Positions 24,801 through 35,400 of a stretch of 64,000 bases of DNA are shown one piece after another. Both the position numbers and the translations under genes were made by a program. Origin of the DNA: Aphelocoma coerulescens (Eukaryota > Chordata > Aves > Passeriformes > Corvidae); assembly GCF_041296385.1 (NCBI RefSeq), contig NC_091023.1, positions 11,036,924-11,100,923 on the forward strand, read 5' to 3'. Position 1 is the first letter of the stretch. Each line of letters starts with the position of its first letter. Below the pieces are notes generated by a model. It worked only from the letters and a program-made list of their open reading frames with translations, was not told the DNA's origin and made no database searches.

Positions 24801-27532
24801 TTCCTCCACCATAAAAAACCCCACCAAACCAAAATGAGCCACCATAAAAAGAAAAAAACCCAAACAATAAATCCTTATAGATCACATTTCCAGCTCCCCA
24901 ACAGCAAGATACATCAAAAATGTCTTTTAGCTGCTTGAAGGAAAAGTGGCAGCTACTAGTACTGTGCAGTTCTCTGCAGCTGCTCATCTGACCTCCAGGC
25001 TGTGTTCACTGCAAGAAGCTGCTGCTGGAAATGCTAAATTATCAGTGGAAGCCTGAAGGCCACTTGTCTGCTCTGCAGTGACTGCTGGCCTCCCAACCAA
25101 GGGCTTATGCTTTTGCCTTCAGCTGTGGAAGCCAAAGGAAGGGAAGGTACTGAGCAGGAATTAATGTGCACCCTGAGTTTTTGTTGAACTCTGGGTGTGA
25201 TGGTAGTGTATGATAGTCAGCAAGTGGGCAGAGCTGTGGCCTTGATTTAGGAAGATGAGTGCAGGTGACTAAGATAAGACATAAACAGCCACAGAAACAG
25301 GTTAATACCTGAAGTAATTATGTAAGGAAAATTAAAAATACCTTTGATTTGTAACAGTTTGACAGTGAAAACTTTCTTTGGTGAGGTCAGTAAAGCTAAC
25401 TCCTAAATGCTAACATTCAAAGTTTGTCATTCTCAACAGCTGCTGTAACTAAATCTCAGTTAAAAGTTGCCTAAATATTGTATGGTAGGCATAATGAGCT
25501 GAAGGTGTATGATGACAAGTTATCTGTCCCATGGCTTCCTAGATGTGCTTTTTGTAACCAGATTTCCTGGTGAAGACAGGAATGACCTGAATAAACTACT
25601 TGCTGTTCTGGTCACCTTTCCTGGAGTCCTGTGATCCTTATTCACTAACAGAAAGCTTATAATTTAAGTTTCAGCAAAGAAAGGGTTACCTTAATTAACA
25701 AATAACAAGTAGCTGTCAACAACAAGCCTCAGGAGATAAAAGAGATGAAAGAGAGAACGGTAGCTCTCGATGTAGGGAAGTCTGACGTGCTTAAGCACCG
25801 AGAAGGGAATCAGTCTTCAGGAAGATGAAAGAGGTACGTTGCTCACATGAATAAGATTAGTCCTTGGCCTTGCTATAGAAATAGGTAATTTTATCTGGGT
25901 TAATAGGCCTATAGCAGAGGTGAAGAAATGACCAGATGGCAGAGCACAGGAATGGAGTAGGATTGGTTTCCTCAGTTCCTTCATACAGTGATGAAAAGCT
26001 TAGCAATAATCATGTGGAGTTGGAAGACAGCTGTAGGCTTATGAGGAGGTAAATTTATAACAATGAGAACAAGACTGTAACCAAGGAAAGCAGTAGCTTG
26101 CCCAATTCTTGATACCTTTAAGACTGTATTGTTGGAATATCTGTTTATCCTGGGGTTAAGATTGCATTCTACCCAATTTTTGTAGAGTGTGAAATACAAG
26201 ATGTCCTATCAGATAAACTAAAAGTCTCTCTTGCCTTAAAATCTGCATCCCTCTCTCTTTCAGAATGTGACTTCCCACAAAACGCTAAAGTTTGTATAAT
26301 CTCTTTGCTATTCATTATGTAACAAAATGCATAAAAATTACTAGCCATGATTAATAACAAAAATTAAAAAGCTAAATCCTTTTCATTTCACCCTGAAATG
26401 CCAAGGGAAAAATTGGGAAGGACTATTTCTAGATCAGGCAATTCAGAGCAAAGTGCAAAAGCATTATTAAGCTTTGGTCAGTAAATATTTATTGGTATGA
26501 AACACTATCCAACCTAGTCTCTCTAAGGGACTGCTTTAAAGCTTTTTGTTTCTTTCTAGTAAATAGAAGCAATTTGTCCTGCAAGTAATTATCACTCACT
26601 CAGGTGTCTTTGTCCACCTCTCCCCCAAGCAGTTCCTCTTGTGTATTCAGGTAGTTATACATCTTTTCACCATCTTCCTTTTAAGGCTATGCATTCGCCA
26701 AACTTTATTTCCATCGGTTTTTTACGACTCATTTAAACATTGCACTGGGAGCAACTAAACCAAAACGAATTGTAACAATTGACAAGATATGCTTTTTATC
26801 TATGATAGTCTCAAATGGTACAATTTCTATAATACTTCTGTCTGCCTGCTACCCTCAAAATGCAATTTACTTGCGATTGTTGAAAATTATGCTTAACCAC
26901 ATCTTGCATGTCCGGTAGGCTCCTGCTATCTGGGCATCCATTTCCGTCTTGCAGGAAGTTTTGCGCTAATCGGTTGTTCACGACCGCTATAAATGCGCGT
27001 TTGGTGAAGCCAGGATAACAGAACTACAGTGATTTTTAGGTTTTTCTTTCATCGTGAAACAACCTCATTTACTAGGTAGCGGACACGCGTCGAAGTGATT
27101 TAAGCACAACATCCTAAAGGTATCATTAAGCACTAATTAACTTACCGACTCTCTTGAGATGCTACGGCATGAAAACCAGCTGTTAGAGCAAATTTAGATG
27201 ACAGTCTATTTTTTCTTTCTATTGTAAGAAAAGCCCTCTCATTCCTGCTTTAGGCGTAGGGGCAAAACCCCGGCGGGCGACCGACCACCTCCTGGCAGGT
27301 GCAGCGCGTGGCCCGCCCTTCTGCAGCCGCACGCCAATTCCCGAAGCCCCTCCGCGCCCCGGCAGCGGCTCCGCTCCCCCGCGGGCACCGCAGAACCCCA
27401 GCGCGGCTCCTTCGTGACCGCCCTCAGGCCGGGGGACCCCTGCCCGCCCCGCGGGCTCCCGCGCCGGGGACAGCCCGGGCGGGGTGCTCGGCACCGTGCG
27501 GGTCCCCGCGGGCGCCCAGCGCCGATACTCAC

Positions 27533-27600
27533 CCGGAGGAACCCGCGGCTCCGCGACCGCCCTCGCGCGGCGCGGCCCCGAGCGGCGCGGCCCGGAGCGC
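27533..27600 (-). other. SPHKAP: Possible alternative non-coding first exon ending at a second donor
   Basis: About 105 bases downstream of the exon 1 donor there is another strong minus-strand donor, CTCCGG|GTGAGTAT (GT at 27532-27531). Reading through from the exon 1 ATG meets a stop at once (AGG TAG), so this donor could serve only a separate, non-coding first exon starting inside the island, or an alternative start of transcription. The right boundary is arbitrary. It may also be unused. Confidence 0.35.
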
Positions 27601-27637
27601 GCAGGCGGCGGCGCGCGGGGAGGGGCGCGGGCCCTAC

Positions 27638-27669
27638 CTGGGGGCGGCGGGCGGGGGGCGCCCGGCCAT
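27638..27669 (-). CDS. SPHKAP: SPHKAP coding exon 1 (start codon, 10 codons plus 2 nt)
   Basis: This exon encodes the first ten residues of SPHKAP, MAGRPPPAAP, plus two bases (AG) of a split serine codon. The ATG (27669-27667) sits in a near-ideal Kozak context, GCCGCCGCCATGG, inside a CpG island. The exon ends at a good donor, CAG|GTAGGG. The AG joins the first base C of the exon at 8595 to give Ser-Asn-Phe-Glu-Ser. In human SPHKAP (from memory) ten residues, MDGNSLLSVP, also precede a Ser-Asn-Leu-Glu-Ser, so length and phase match although the residues differ. The bird-side peptide is Pro/Ala-rich, as expected for a GC-rich first exon. The exon is too short to be recognised alone; the call rests on phase, position and the downstream exons. 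The 5' UTR extends to higher coordinates, with the TSS not determined. Confidence 0.9.
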
Positions 27670-29452
27670 GGCGGCGGCGAAGGCAACGGGACCCTCCGCT
27701 CCGGCCGTGTCGGGGCAGCGACGGCGCGTTCCCGGCGCTGCGGCGCCTCCCGGCCCTGCCCTCCGCCTCTCTCCTCCCCCGCCCGCTCCGCCGCCTCCCC
27801 CGGCTCTCCCTCGCGGCCCGGCCCCGCGTGGCCCTGCGCTCCGCGGGGAGGTGCGGGCTGCGGCGCGGCCGAGCGCGGCACCGCGGGCACGGGTAGCCCC
27901 GGCGACGCCGTCCCCCGGCAGGGCAGCGTCGTGCTCAGGACTCCTCGCACCTGCGAACCGCTGCCTGGCAGCCGGTGCCCGGCCGGGACATGCGGGGGGC
28001 GGCAGCCGGTCGGGAGCTGTCCGCTGGAGCGATGTAGCGGCTGCAGGAGTTCAGGACGGCTGCAGAACTTGCTGGCGTTGTGCTCTGGCTGCAGTGTGGG
28101 AACAGGGACGTGACAGGGAGGTGCTGGGTGACTCCAGCGAGAAGCGGGCGATCCTTGCTCGGTCCTTGTTACGAATGTCATGATGTTCTTGGAGCCCCAG
28201 CCCCGTAAACCATGTGATTTGAATGACGGGGATTTCTTTCTGGCTGTCTGAGATGGTGACACACAAGCATTTAGAGAAGGAGCCTAGAGTTAACTACAAC
28301 TTATGTCTTGTTTTGAGCTCATTCAGGCTATTTTATTTGTTTACTTTCAGCAAACTTTTCCGGGTTTGTTTGCTTTTTCTTTTCAAGAAAATATCGAGTG
28401 CATTGAGGCTCAGCTCTATCGTGTTTGCATAAACATGTCAGAGAATCTGTGCAGCGCAGATGATTAGAACTGGTCTCTAGTCATGAAAGGAGAGATTAAA
28501 AGCACTTGAATCACAAGTGATGCACGGTGCAAACATTGTTTTGAACCCAGAGCCTCCTGGGTTCAGCAGGAGTCATTTTGGCTCGGGTGTGAAATCTGGA
28601 GGGCTGGAGGCAACTGCCATCGCCTTGTAGTTGCTGGCAAGATTCCACTTCTGCTGAGATTTGTTTCCAATAAGTCTAGGATCAAGGTCAAAGCCCAAGA
28701 TCTGCTCTGTCCAGTTAGTTGATGAGTATTATGTTAGTTACGTAGCAAGCACTGCTCAACAGGCATTCAGCAGTAAGAACTTATGCAAATCTACAAATGC
28801 TGCTGAAAGCTTGGTGAGCCCTGCTCTTTAATCAGTGCTCTGTTCAGAGATTTGTTGAGTGAATTCAAAGACGAAGAGGAAGTGCAGTAAATCCATGTTT
28901 GGACAACCTTTTTTTTTCGTTTCTGCAGTAAAGATTCAGTGTTTCTCTTCTTTAAATACCTCATTCCTTTGCCTTTTCTACACCTTGCTATTCACTTTAG
29001 TTGGCACAGCGTTATGAAATTGTGACATTTAGTGAGTTTTGGAACGGCCTGGGGCATGTGGAGAGAATTATTTTATATATTAAATTAGGTTTTATTCTCT
29101 GTTCCAATTTACAGTGCAGAAATTTCTTAACTAACTTTGGCCAGAGGCACGGTATCATTTAACTACTGAACCAACACTTTTCATTGTTACAGAAGGCTAC
29201 CTGAAGGGTTTGTTCTTGGTGACTTTCATATAACCAAGAGGAGGAAGTTTCATCTCAATTTTTAAATATCTTTTAAAATTTTGTGCTAAGTTTATGGATT
29301 ACACCTTCTGTCAACATGTGAAGTGACACAGGAGACAGCAAAGCTAACAGCTATGTCATGGTGGCTAAAGTTAAAGGTGAATCAAAGCAAAGGGAAGTAT
29401 TGGGTTTTAAATGTAAAGTGGAGAAGCTGAGGAAATAGACAAAACAGCCTAG

Positions 29453-29514
29453 CAGGGAGGTTGTACTAGATGATCTCCAGAGGTCTCTTTCAACCCCAGC
29501 TTTTCTGTGATACT
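29453..29514 (+). mobile_element. CR1 LINE, 3' end fragment
   Basis: Contains the avian CR1 3'-terminal signature: GGGAGGTTGTACTAGATGAT, then CTCCAGAGGTCTCTTTCAAC and a TTCTGTGATAC tail resembling the CR1 terminal octamer repeats. Plus orientation; only the last 60 or so bases are clear, which fits the usual strong 5' truncation of CR1. Confidence 0.85.
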
Positions 29515-30859
29515 ACCTAGGTGTCTCTTAGGCTGCATTTAGGCTAACGATTAAGGCCGGTCAGGGCTTATTTGCTTTGGAGATATGGTTTTTGTATTCA
29601 TATAGCTGGATTTGCAGAACTGCTTCTTCAGCGTTGTTGAAATGTTTTGCTTCTGTTGTGAAGGAGAAAGACAGGCAGACCTTCAGTTAGGGACTGAGAA
29701 AGGGAATGACGATTTTCTCTCAGTGTGTCACTCTAGAAGTTCATAACACGTTTTCTACTCTAATTTCAGATTTTTTGCTCTTGTGATTTGTCAAAAGGGA
29801 AGAGCTCTGAGACAGAAGGAGGGGAGAGGTTTTCCCTCATTAGGGGTGGGAATATATGTTGTTGAGTCTCACCTTTATGTTTCATCTTTGTTCCCTGATG
29901 TGAGAAGGCTCTGAACCCTCATTTTTCTGTCGTAAACACTGCCATTCATTGGTCCCTCACTCCAGCAGATTGCACTGACATTACCAGTGTACTGGTTCTT
30001 TGTTTGATTTTTATCATATCCTTGTAGTTGATGTGAAGCCCTCTGATTCTCAGCATGTAAATTGATTTCTTTTTGTTTTTGCATTAGTAAATCTTTTTTT
30101 TTTCTGTTTCTGTCATCCTGCAAAAACTCCACAAACTTGTTGTGGAGACATGTCCTCTTCTATTGCTTCTTCTCACTATTTCAGAGCTCTTCTTTGAGCC
30201 AGCCGTTGCAACTTGACTTTGCAATCTATCAGAATTGTCCTTTTCTCAGGTAGCCAGCACTCCACTGACAGCCCATAGTCTTTATTTTTGAGGGATTTAG
30301 CCAAGTACTACTTTGTGCTTTTGTTCTTATTCCTTGACAATGTTGGCACATAGCCTAAAAAAATTTTTTCTTTTTCCTGGAATCCAACTTGACAGAAGAG
30401 AACTGATTACTGTCACACATTGACTTGTTTCAAAGCTGTCACCAGGAGTGTATTTTTCTCTCAGCTTTTAGATATGAATTGGCAACAGGAAGAGAATACC
30501 GTGGCATTTTAGTTAGCTGTCTTTTATCTGTCAGCCTAGGACACTGTTCCCATACTGGATGACAGAAGGTTATGGCCAGAGAATACAATAGTTGTATGTT
30601 TTAAGGGTACAGACTATTCTAGTTGTTAAGATTTTGCTGATTTCAGCTTTTATAAAAACCCAAAGGGCTACTTAAAAATAATTAGTCAGCCCTTCTGTTG
30701 GGAAGATAAGCAGAATAAACTGCTGCAGAGCTGTTAGTTTGAACTGACAGAAACGGAAACAATAGCACCAAACTGAGCTGACTGTCCCCTAAGAAAATAT
30801 GTCAGTTGTTCTTGAAAATCAGAGGGAGCCAAACTTACACTAAGACTTTGATTAGACTT

Positions 30860-30998
30860 CAGCTATTCTTTGAGATACTCAAAAGCCCATCTGGACATGG
30901 TCCTGCACAACCTGGTCTAGCTGGTCCTGCTGAGCCATGGGGTTGGACTAAGTGCTCTCAAGAGATCCCTTTCAACCTGGAAGATTCTGTGCTTCAGT
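30860..30998 (+). mobile_element. CR1 LINE, 3' end fragment
   Basis: Shows successive CR1 landmarks in plus orientation: TACTCAAAAGCCCATCTGGA, a CCTGCACAACCTGGTCTAG segment, GGGGTTGGACTAAGTGCTCT, CCCTTTCAACCTGGAAGAT and TTCTGTG. The left boundary is approximate. Diverged relative to typical young avian CR1. Confidence 0.87.
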
Positions 30999-31962
30999 AG
31001 ATTTGAAGTTTTGTTCACTGCCATACAGTGAAAAAATTCCCCCAAAAACTGTGCTTATGCATGACTTGGTTTGTCTCAGGAGCTCTGCAACTCTGTACTG
31101 ACCCTGTAACTGGATAGTATTTTCAGGAATAGATCAATGTTGCAGGGGACTGGAGGAAACAGCATTTTGCTTTCCACTTCTCTTTGCTTGTCCTTTTAGC
31201 TGCTTTGTACAAAACTCCCTATTTAAAAGTACAGAGGTGGGAAGCTTAGTATGTTGCAAAAGCAGGATCAAAAACCTCTCAGCATTTTGGTATTTTCTGG
31301 ACACAGGCATAATGTTTCCAAAATAAATATGATATTATCAAATCCCAAGTACAGGGACAATCTCTCTTACATAATAAAAAAATTTGATCCAGTTGGGACG
31401 ATCAGGTCCTAATCCTAATAGGGTCCTTTGGGCACTAGTGTTAAGCAACCATTATTTTTGGATGAGCTTCTATTTATCCTCCTTACCCATGTTTGCTGTG
31501 CAGTTGGTGTGTGCACATGCACTGCTGTTTTGATGGATATTTAGTTAGTCCCTTACAACTAAACTATATCCCTTTTCCAATGACTGTAAAAGGGCTGCTT
31601 CATGGTTGTTGTGTAGTTACTGAATTTTTTAAAATATAAGTCATCTAACATGGTTTATATTTGTCTACTAGGTGTTTGTTTTCTGAAATGGATATTACAG
31701 TTGGCTGTATTACCGTGTGTTTGATTATCGTGTGTAAGCAATGACCTTGTGCTGTCAGGTTATTGATGAGGTTGCATAATTCTCTGTGTTGTTGCTCCAT
31801 AGATAGGTTGAGTACTGGTGCTGTAGAAGGACACATCTTTTACCCAAAATATCAGGTGTATTTTGTTTGTAGAGTTGCATTGGTTAAATTGTTTGCATTG
31901 AAGATTAGGTTGTTACTTTTTACATGTTAATATGTTTTAGACAAAGTTTGTTCTCCAATACC

Positions 31963-31983
31963 TTGTTTGTTTGTTTTGTTTGT
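31963..31983. repeat. (TTTG)n simple repeat
   Basis: Repeats of TTTG/TTTTG within a T/G-rich block at about 31.86-32.03 kb. Confidence 0.8.
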
Positions 31984-32414
31984 CACTTTGATTTGATACA
32001 GGTTAGGGGTTTTTTACAAAGTTTTGTTCTGTCAATCAAAGTCCTTTTCCCTTTGAGATGTGTACTTGGGCTATGACTAAAGCACCCTCAGTTAACAAAC
32101 CAGAATTGAAGAGGTGTTGTAACATGTTGCAACAAGTAGCATGACTCACATTAATTTATATCAGAACAGATCTGGTTGACAAGATTCTTACTGACAATGG
32201 GCAGGAGCTTTAGAGAAAGATGGTCTGGCCAAGATAGTTGTTGAATGTAGCCAGGAGAATAAACAGTTGTTTGTTGCTTCACTCCAGACTGCGTGACATG
32301 GCTCCTCGTTTAATAAATGCAGCTTGTTGCCATAGAGCATGGGTGCGAGATGATTTATTTTTCATCTACCTACATATCTGCAACTACAAAGAGAATTTTT
32401 TCTAACATAACCTC

Positions 32415-32431
32415 TTTTTTTTTTTTTTTTT
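32415..32431. repeat. T homopolymer, 17 bases
   Basis: Uninterrupted T run in the SPHKAP 5' flank. No element was recognised at either side, so it is not called a retroposon tail. Confidence 0.9.
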
Positions 32432-35400
32432 GAGTTAATAGGCAAGTTTAAATATTAAACCTACTCAGTCTGTCTGCCTGTCTCTCTCTAACTCCCAAAC
32501 CTTCACTCTTTTTTCAGCCTGCCTGCATCCCTGGATGAAATGAGGGAAGAGAAAGGGCTAGGAGATTGCATTTAAATTCTGGAAAGATAAATCAAGAATA
32601 AGATGTTGATCCCAGATTTTTGAAATTCTGAATAGTTTGTTGTCCCTCTCATTCCAGTAAACTGGAGAGCTCCTATAATTGAGTGTTCCAGCTGATCTCA
32701 ACTGTATTATTCCACAGGGAAAGGAGCTGGTGTTTGCAATAAGCTCAAACTGAGCCATATAGTTACTCTTAGGTCAAAAGTAATGCACTCATTTTATTCA
32801 GAAATGGGCTAGAAGCTGATAATAATAACCAGCTGGTAGGCAATGAACCATCATGTGTAGCATTAACAGAAATGTTTTCGGTATCTGAAGGTGATGATGC
32901 ATGTAGAGTAGACAGAAGGTGATACATTCCCAAACACACTTTGAGTTCATCTATGCTGCCCTGGGTTTTTTGATAAAGGTGAAAAAAATGCTTTTGCCTT
33001 CTGCATGTTCTCTGAGCATCCAAAGCTAATGTCCCATGAGCTGTGAGAATAAATTGTACAACTACTGTGTCTTTGCTCTTGCCCCTTCCTGCAACTCCAG
33101 CGGTTGTTCAGAATGCTGCTACTTACTTTAAAAGGCTGTGGTAATTAAGTTCAGCTCTGTTTTCAGAATACATGTAGATTTTTAAATTATTCTGAATAAT
33201 TAATGAAACTGGGATCTGGAATTCTGAGTCTTCCTGAAAATCACTGGAATTCATTGCTAAACTATTTTTGGAATTCTAGCTGCCATCCTTCAGTGTAGTG
33301 TTTCCCTCAGGCTTCATATCTTTGGCTGTTCTCCTGGGTGAAATTTTCAAGTGCTGCAAGCAGTTAGTTTTTAAATAGGTATTTTATTTTGTCTGTCCCT
33401 AGAAAAAGAGGTCAAGTCAAAAGACTTAATAAACAGTTCTCATAGTAGCTATCAACAACAACTTTCCATATTTCCTTCATGTTAATAGGCAAGTGGAAAA
33501 CAAGAAAATGTAAAAGAAGTCAAAAAGAGGCTGAAAAAGCAAATTCAAATACCAATGTAACTGGTAATGCAGAATGTTTGATTTGATAGGGTTCTCTGTA
33601 GCTATAGTGCTCTGTGCCTTGTGAGACTGCTATTGAAGCATTAAAATTGCATAGGTGATATGAACATACAATTAAATTGTGGAAAAAAAAAAGCTTTACT
33701 TTTTTGGTGGATTTTTCATCCAGAGTATACCAAATGCTGTGTGCTAATTTTCTGTGTGGATTATATATTCATGAGATGCAATGTGAGAAATTGCTCATGC
33801 AATATATTTGAATAAATGACAGGATATGCTGACAATAAAATGCAGGTGTATGAAAAGAGCAGGACAGTTACTACCAGTAAAAAAAAAAATCTTCAGTCCT
33901 TCAATCTCATTTTAGTTGTCTCTGGCTGACTTGCAAGAGAATAACAAAAAGCTAGCAACCTTTTAACAAACCAGAAGGACTTAAATAAATATGAAAACCC
34001 TGACCTTTCATGTTTTTCTTACTTTAGGCTGCTAAATTACCATGTACAGTTGCTTAAATAGCTGCAGGAGGGGAGATGGTAAACAGATGCCTACAGTCAC
34101 GTACAAAGTCTTCTGGAGTTAAAAGTTTCAAAATTACCATGAAATCAATTTTCATCACCATAGTAGCTAATGGTATTTCTAGAATCATAAATACCAGTTG
34201 TTAAACTGAAATGTGTATTTCCACTGTAACAGGTACACAGGCATGAAAGCCCCTCTGCACAGCCCTTTTATCATAGTTCAGACCTACTCTGCATTCTGAG
34301 GAAATTTAAATAATATGACCCCTGCACCCATAATTCTCTGTATTTTTTTCAGCAAGCTTGTAAAAATTATAGGATAACTTTTTGAGATATCCATGAGAAC
34401 CAGGATTGCATCAGAGCCTAAGTTTGTAAGGATTGAAACACTTTTGAATGAAATTTTGTTTGTAGGGGAACCTAGGGATAAGACAGATCTATAACTAGAA
34501 ATAAGGCACACTTTGGGAAGGTTTTAAGTAGGCAAAGGCAATTTCTTTTCTAGTTCTGTACAGAAAGAGCTTATCTAGATTTGTGGAGAAGACAGGAGTG
34601 TGTAGAGCTTGATGACATTCTGAAATAATTTTTTGATTTATGAGAAAAAATTAAAATTTAGATCTTATAACTACATGTGAAGGCAGGCATTTCATTCCAC
34701 AAATCTCTGCTTTTGACCTTATGCTTTTTGACTTCTGTCAGTGAATTTGTACTTCAGTGTTTAAGTTATTTACATTTTGATATAGGAAACAGTAATAAAA
34801 ATGAAGCAAGCCACATGTACTTCTGCTATGTGTCTGACTTAATTCCTAAAAGTATAATTATTTGGAGTCAGAGAGATGTCTCATTTAAAAAGGTAATTGA
34901 AGATTCATCTAGGGAATGATATATTTGAGAAATAAGTGAGTGTTTCATGTGGATGTGCAATGCAACTGCACTTGAATTGGATGAATTGCTTATGATTGGA
35001 AGAGGAATGGGTAAAATAAAAACATTTTTCTTTTAATGAAAAATTTTGAAATGTATGATTCCCAGCCCCAGCTTTTTGGAGGGCTTTTAGGAGATGAGTT
35101 GTAATAGTCTGAGAGACATTTTACTTATGGTGTATGTTGAGCATTTGTGGAAGACAAAATTCAGAATATTTCTGGCATAGTTAAGTATAGCCAGAAAGAG
35201 CAAACATGCAGTAAGTATTTAATGAGTCCTAGTTTGGTGATGGTTTGGGGTTTTCTAAGTCTAATTTTATATTTCCATAGTTTTTGTTTGTGTTGCATTT
35301 AAAGCATTATGAAGGTCTGCTGTCCTAGCAGACCACAATAGTTAGGGTTTCCCAGTCTTAAGAAATTTGATTTAGATAACAACTGAAGATCTAAGGACAG

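Larger units (their letters stand above)
8596..27637 (-). other. SPHKAP: SPHKAP intron 1 (19,042 bp)
   Basis: Bounded by donor GTAGGG (27637) and acceptor TTCTTCAG (ending 8596). It is almost entirely AT-rich, apparently unique sequence. Landmarks are the solo LTR at 18247-18888, a pyrimidine/G-rich simple stretch near 16880-16930, and the CpG shore above 26.9 kb. No CR1 fragment was recognised in it. Several short splice-site look-alikes (9002-9030 and around 17.77 kb on the minus strand, 12.74 kb on the plus strand) were judged spurious. Confidence 0.85.
1..27900 (-). other. SPHKAP: SPHKAP gene, 5' part (exons 1-3 and introns), 3' part outside the window
   Basis: Gene-level entry linking the three coding exons. 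Transcription runs from the CpG island leftward. Splicing 27638/8595 and 8493/2291 gives one open frame of 10 codons, a split Ser codon, 34 codons and 37 codons, 82 residues in all, with no stop. The right boundary is approximate because the TSS cannot be fixed from sequence; GC-rich 5' UTR sequence continues to at least 27.8 kb. The annotated N-terminus is complete, but the bulk of the protein (about 1,700 residues in mammals) lies off the left edge. In mammals the neighbour on the 5' side is PID1 and on the 3' side DAW1; neither was seen here. Confidence 0.93.
26930..28130 (-). promoter_or_regulatory. SPHKAP: CpG-island promoter of SPHKAP with 5' UTR
   Basis: GC content and CpG density rise abruptly at about 27,240 and fall at about 28,120, with a weaker CpG shore from about 26,930. 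The core has many GGGCGGGG-type GC boxes and several close G runs on the plus strand near 27616-27658 that could form a quadruplex. Its position over the Kozak ATG and first donor of SPHKAP marks it as that gene's promoter. The segment 27670 to about 27,900 is read as 5' UTR and core promoter. No TATA box is evident near the ATG. CpG islands of this kind often fire in both directions, but no plus-strand exon was recognised. Confidence 0.88.

Noticed and set aside
25500..25650. Possible LTR end with an AATAAA in GAATAAACTACTTGCTG and a GGAGTCCTGTGATCC end
   Set aside because: No matching start, no terminal TG...CA pair and no target-site duplication could be found.
27219..28262. A 347-codon minus-strand open frame and 294-, 209- and 160-codon plus-strand frames
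   Set aside because: All lie in the CpG island, where stop codons are rare by composition. The peptides are low-complexity Pro/Arg/Ala/Gly on both strands at once. The real coding part is the 32-nt SPHKAP exon 1, which is in a frame that stops right after its donor.
32100..32340. Possible decayed LTR with two AATAAA motifs
   Set aside because: No defined ends, TATA box or duplication; the motif occurs often by chance in AT-rich DNA.
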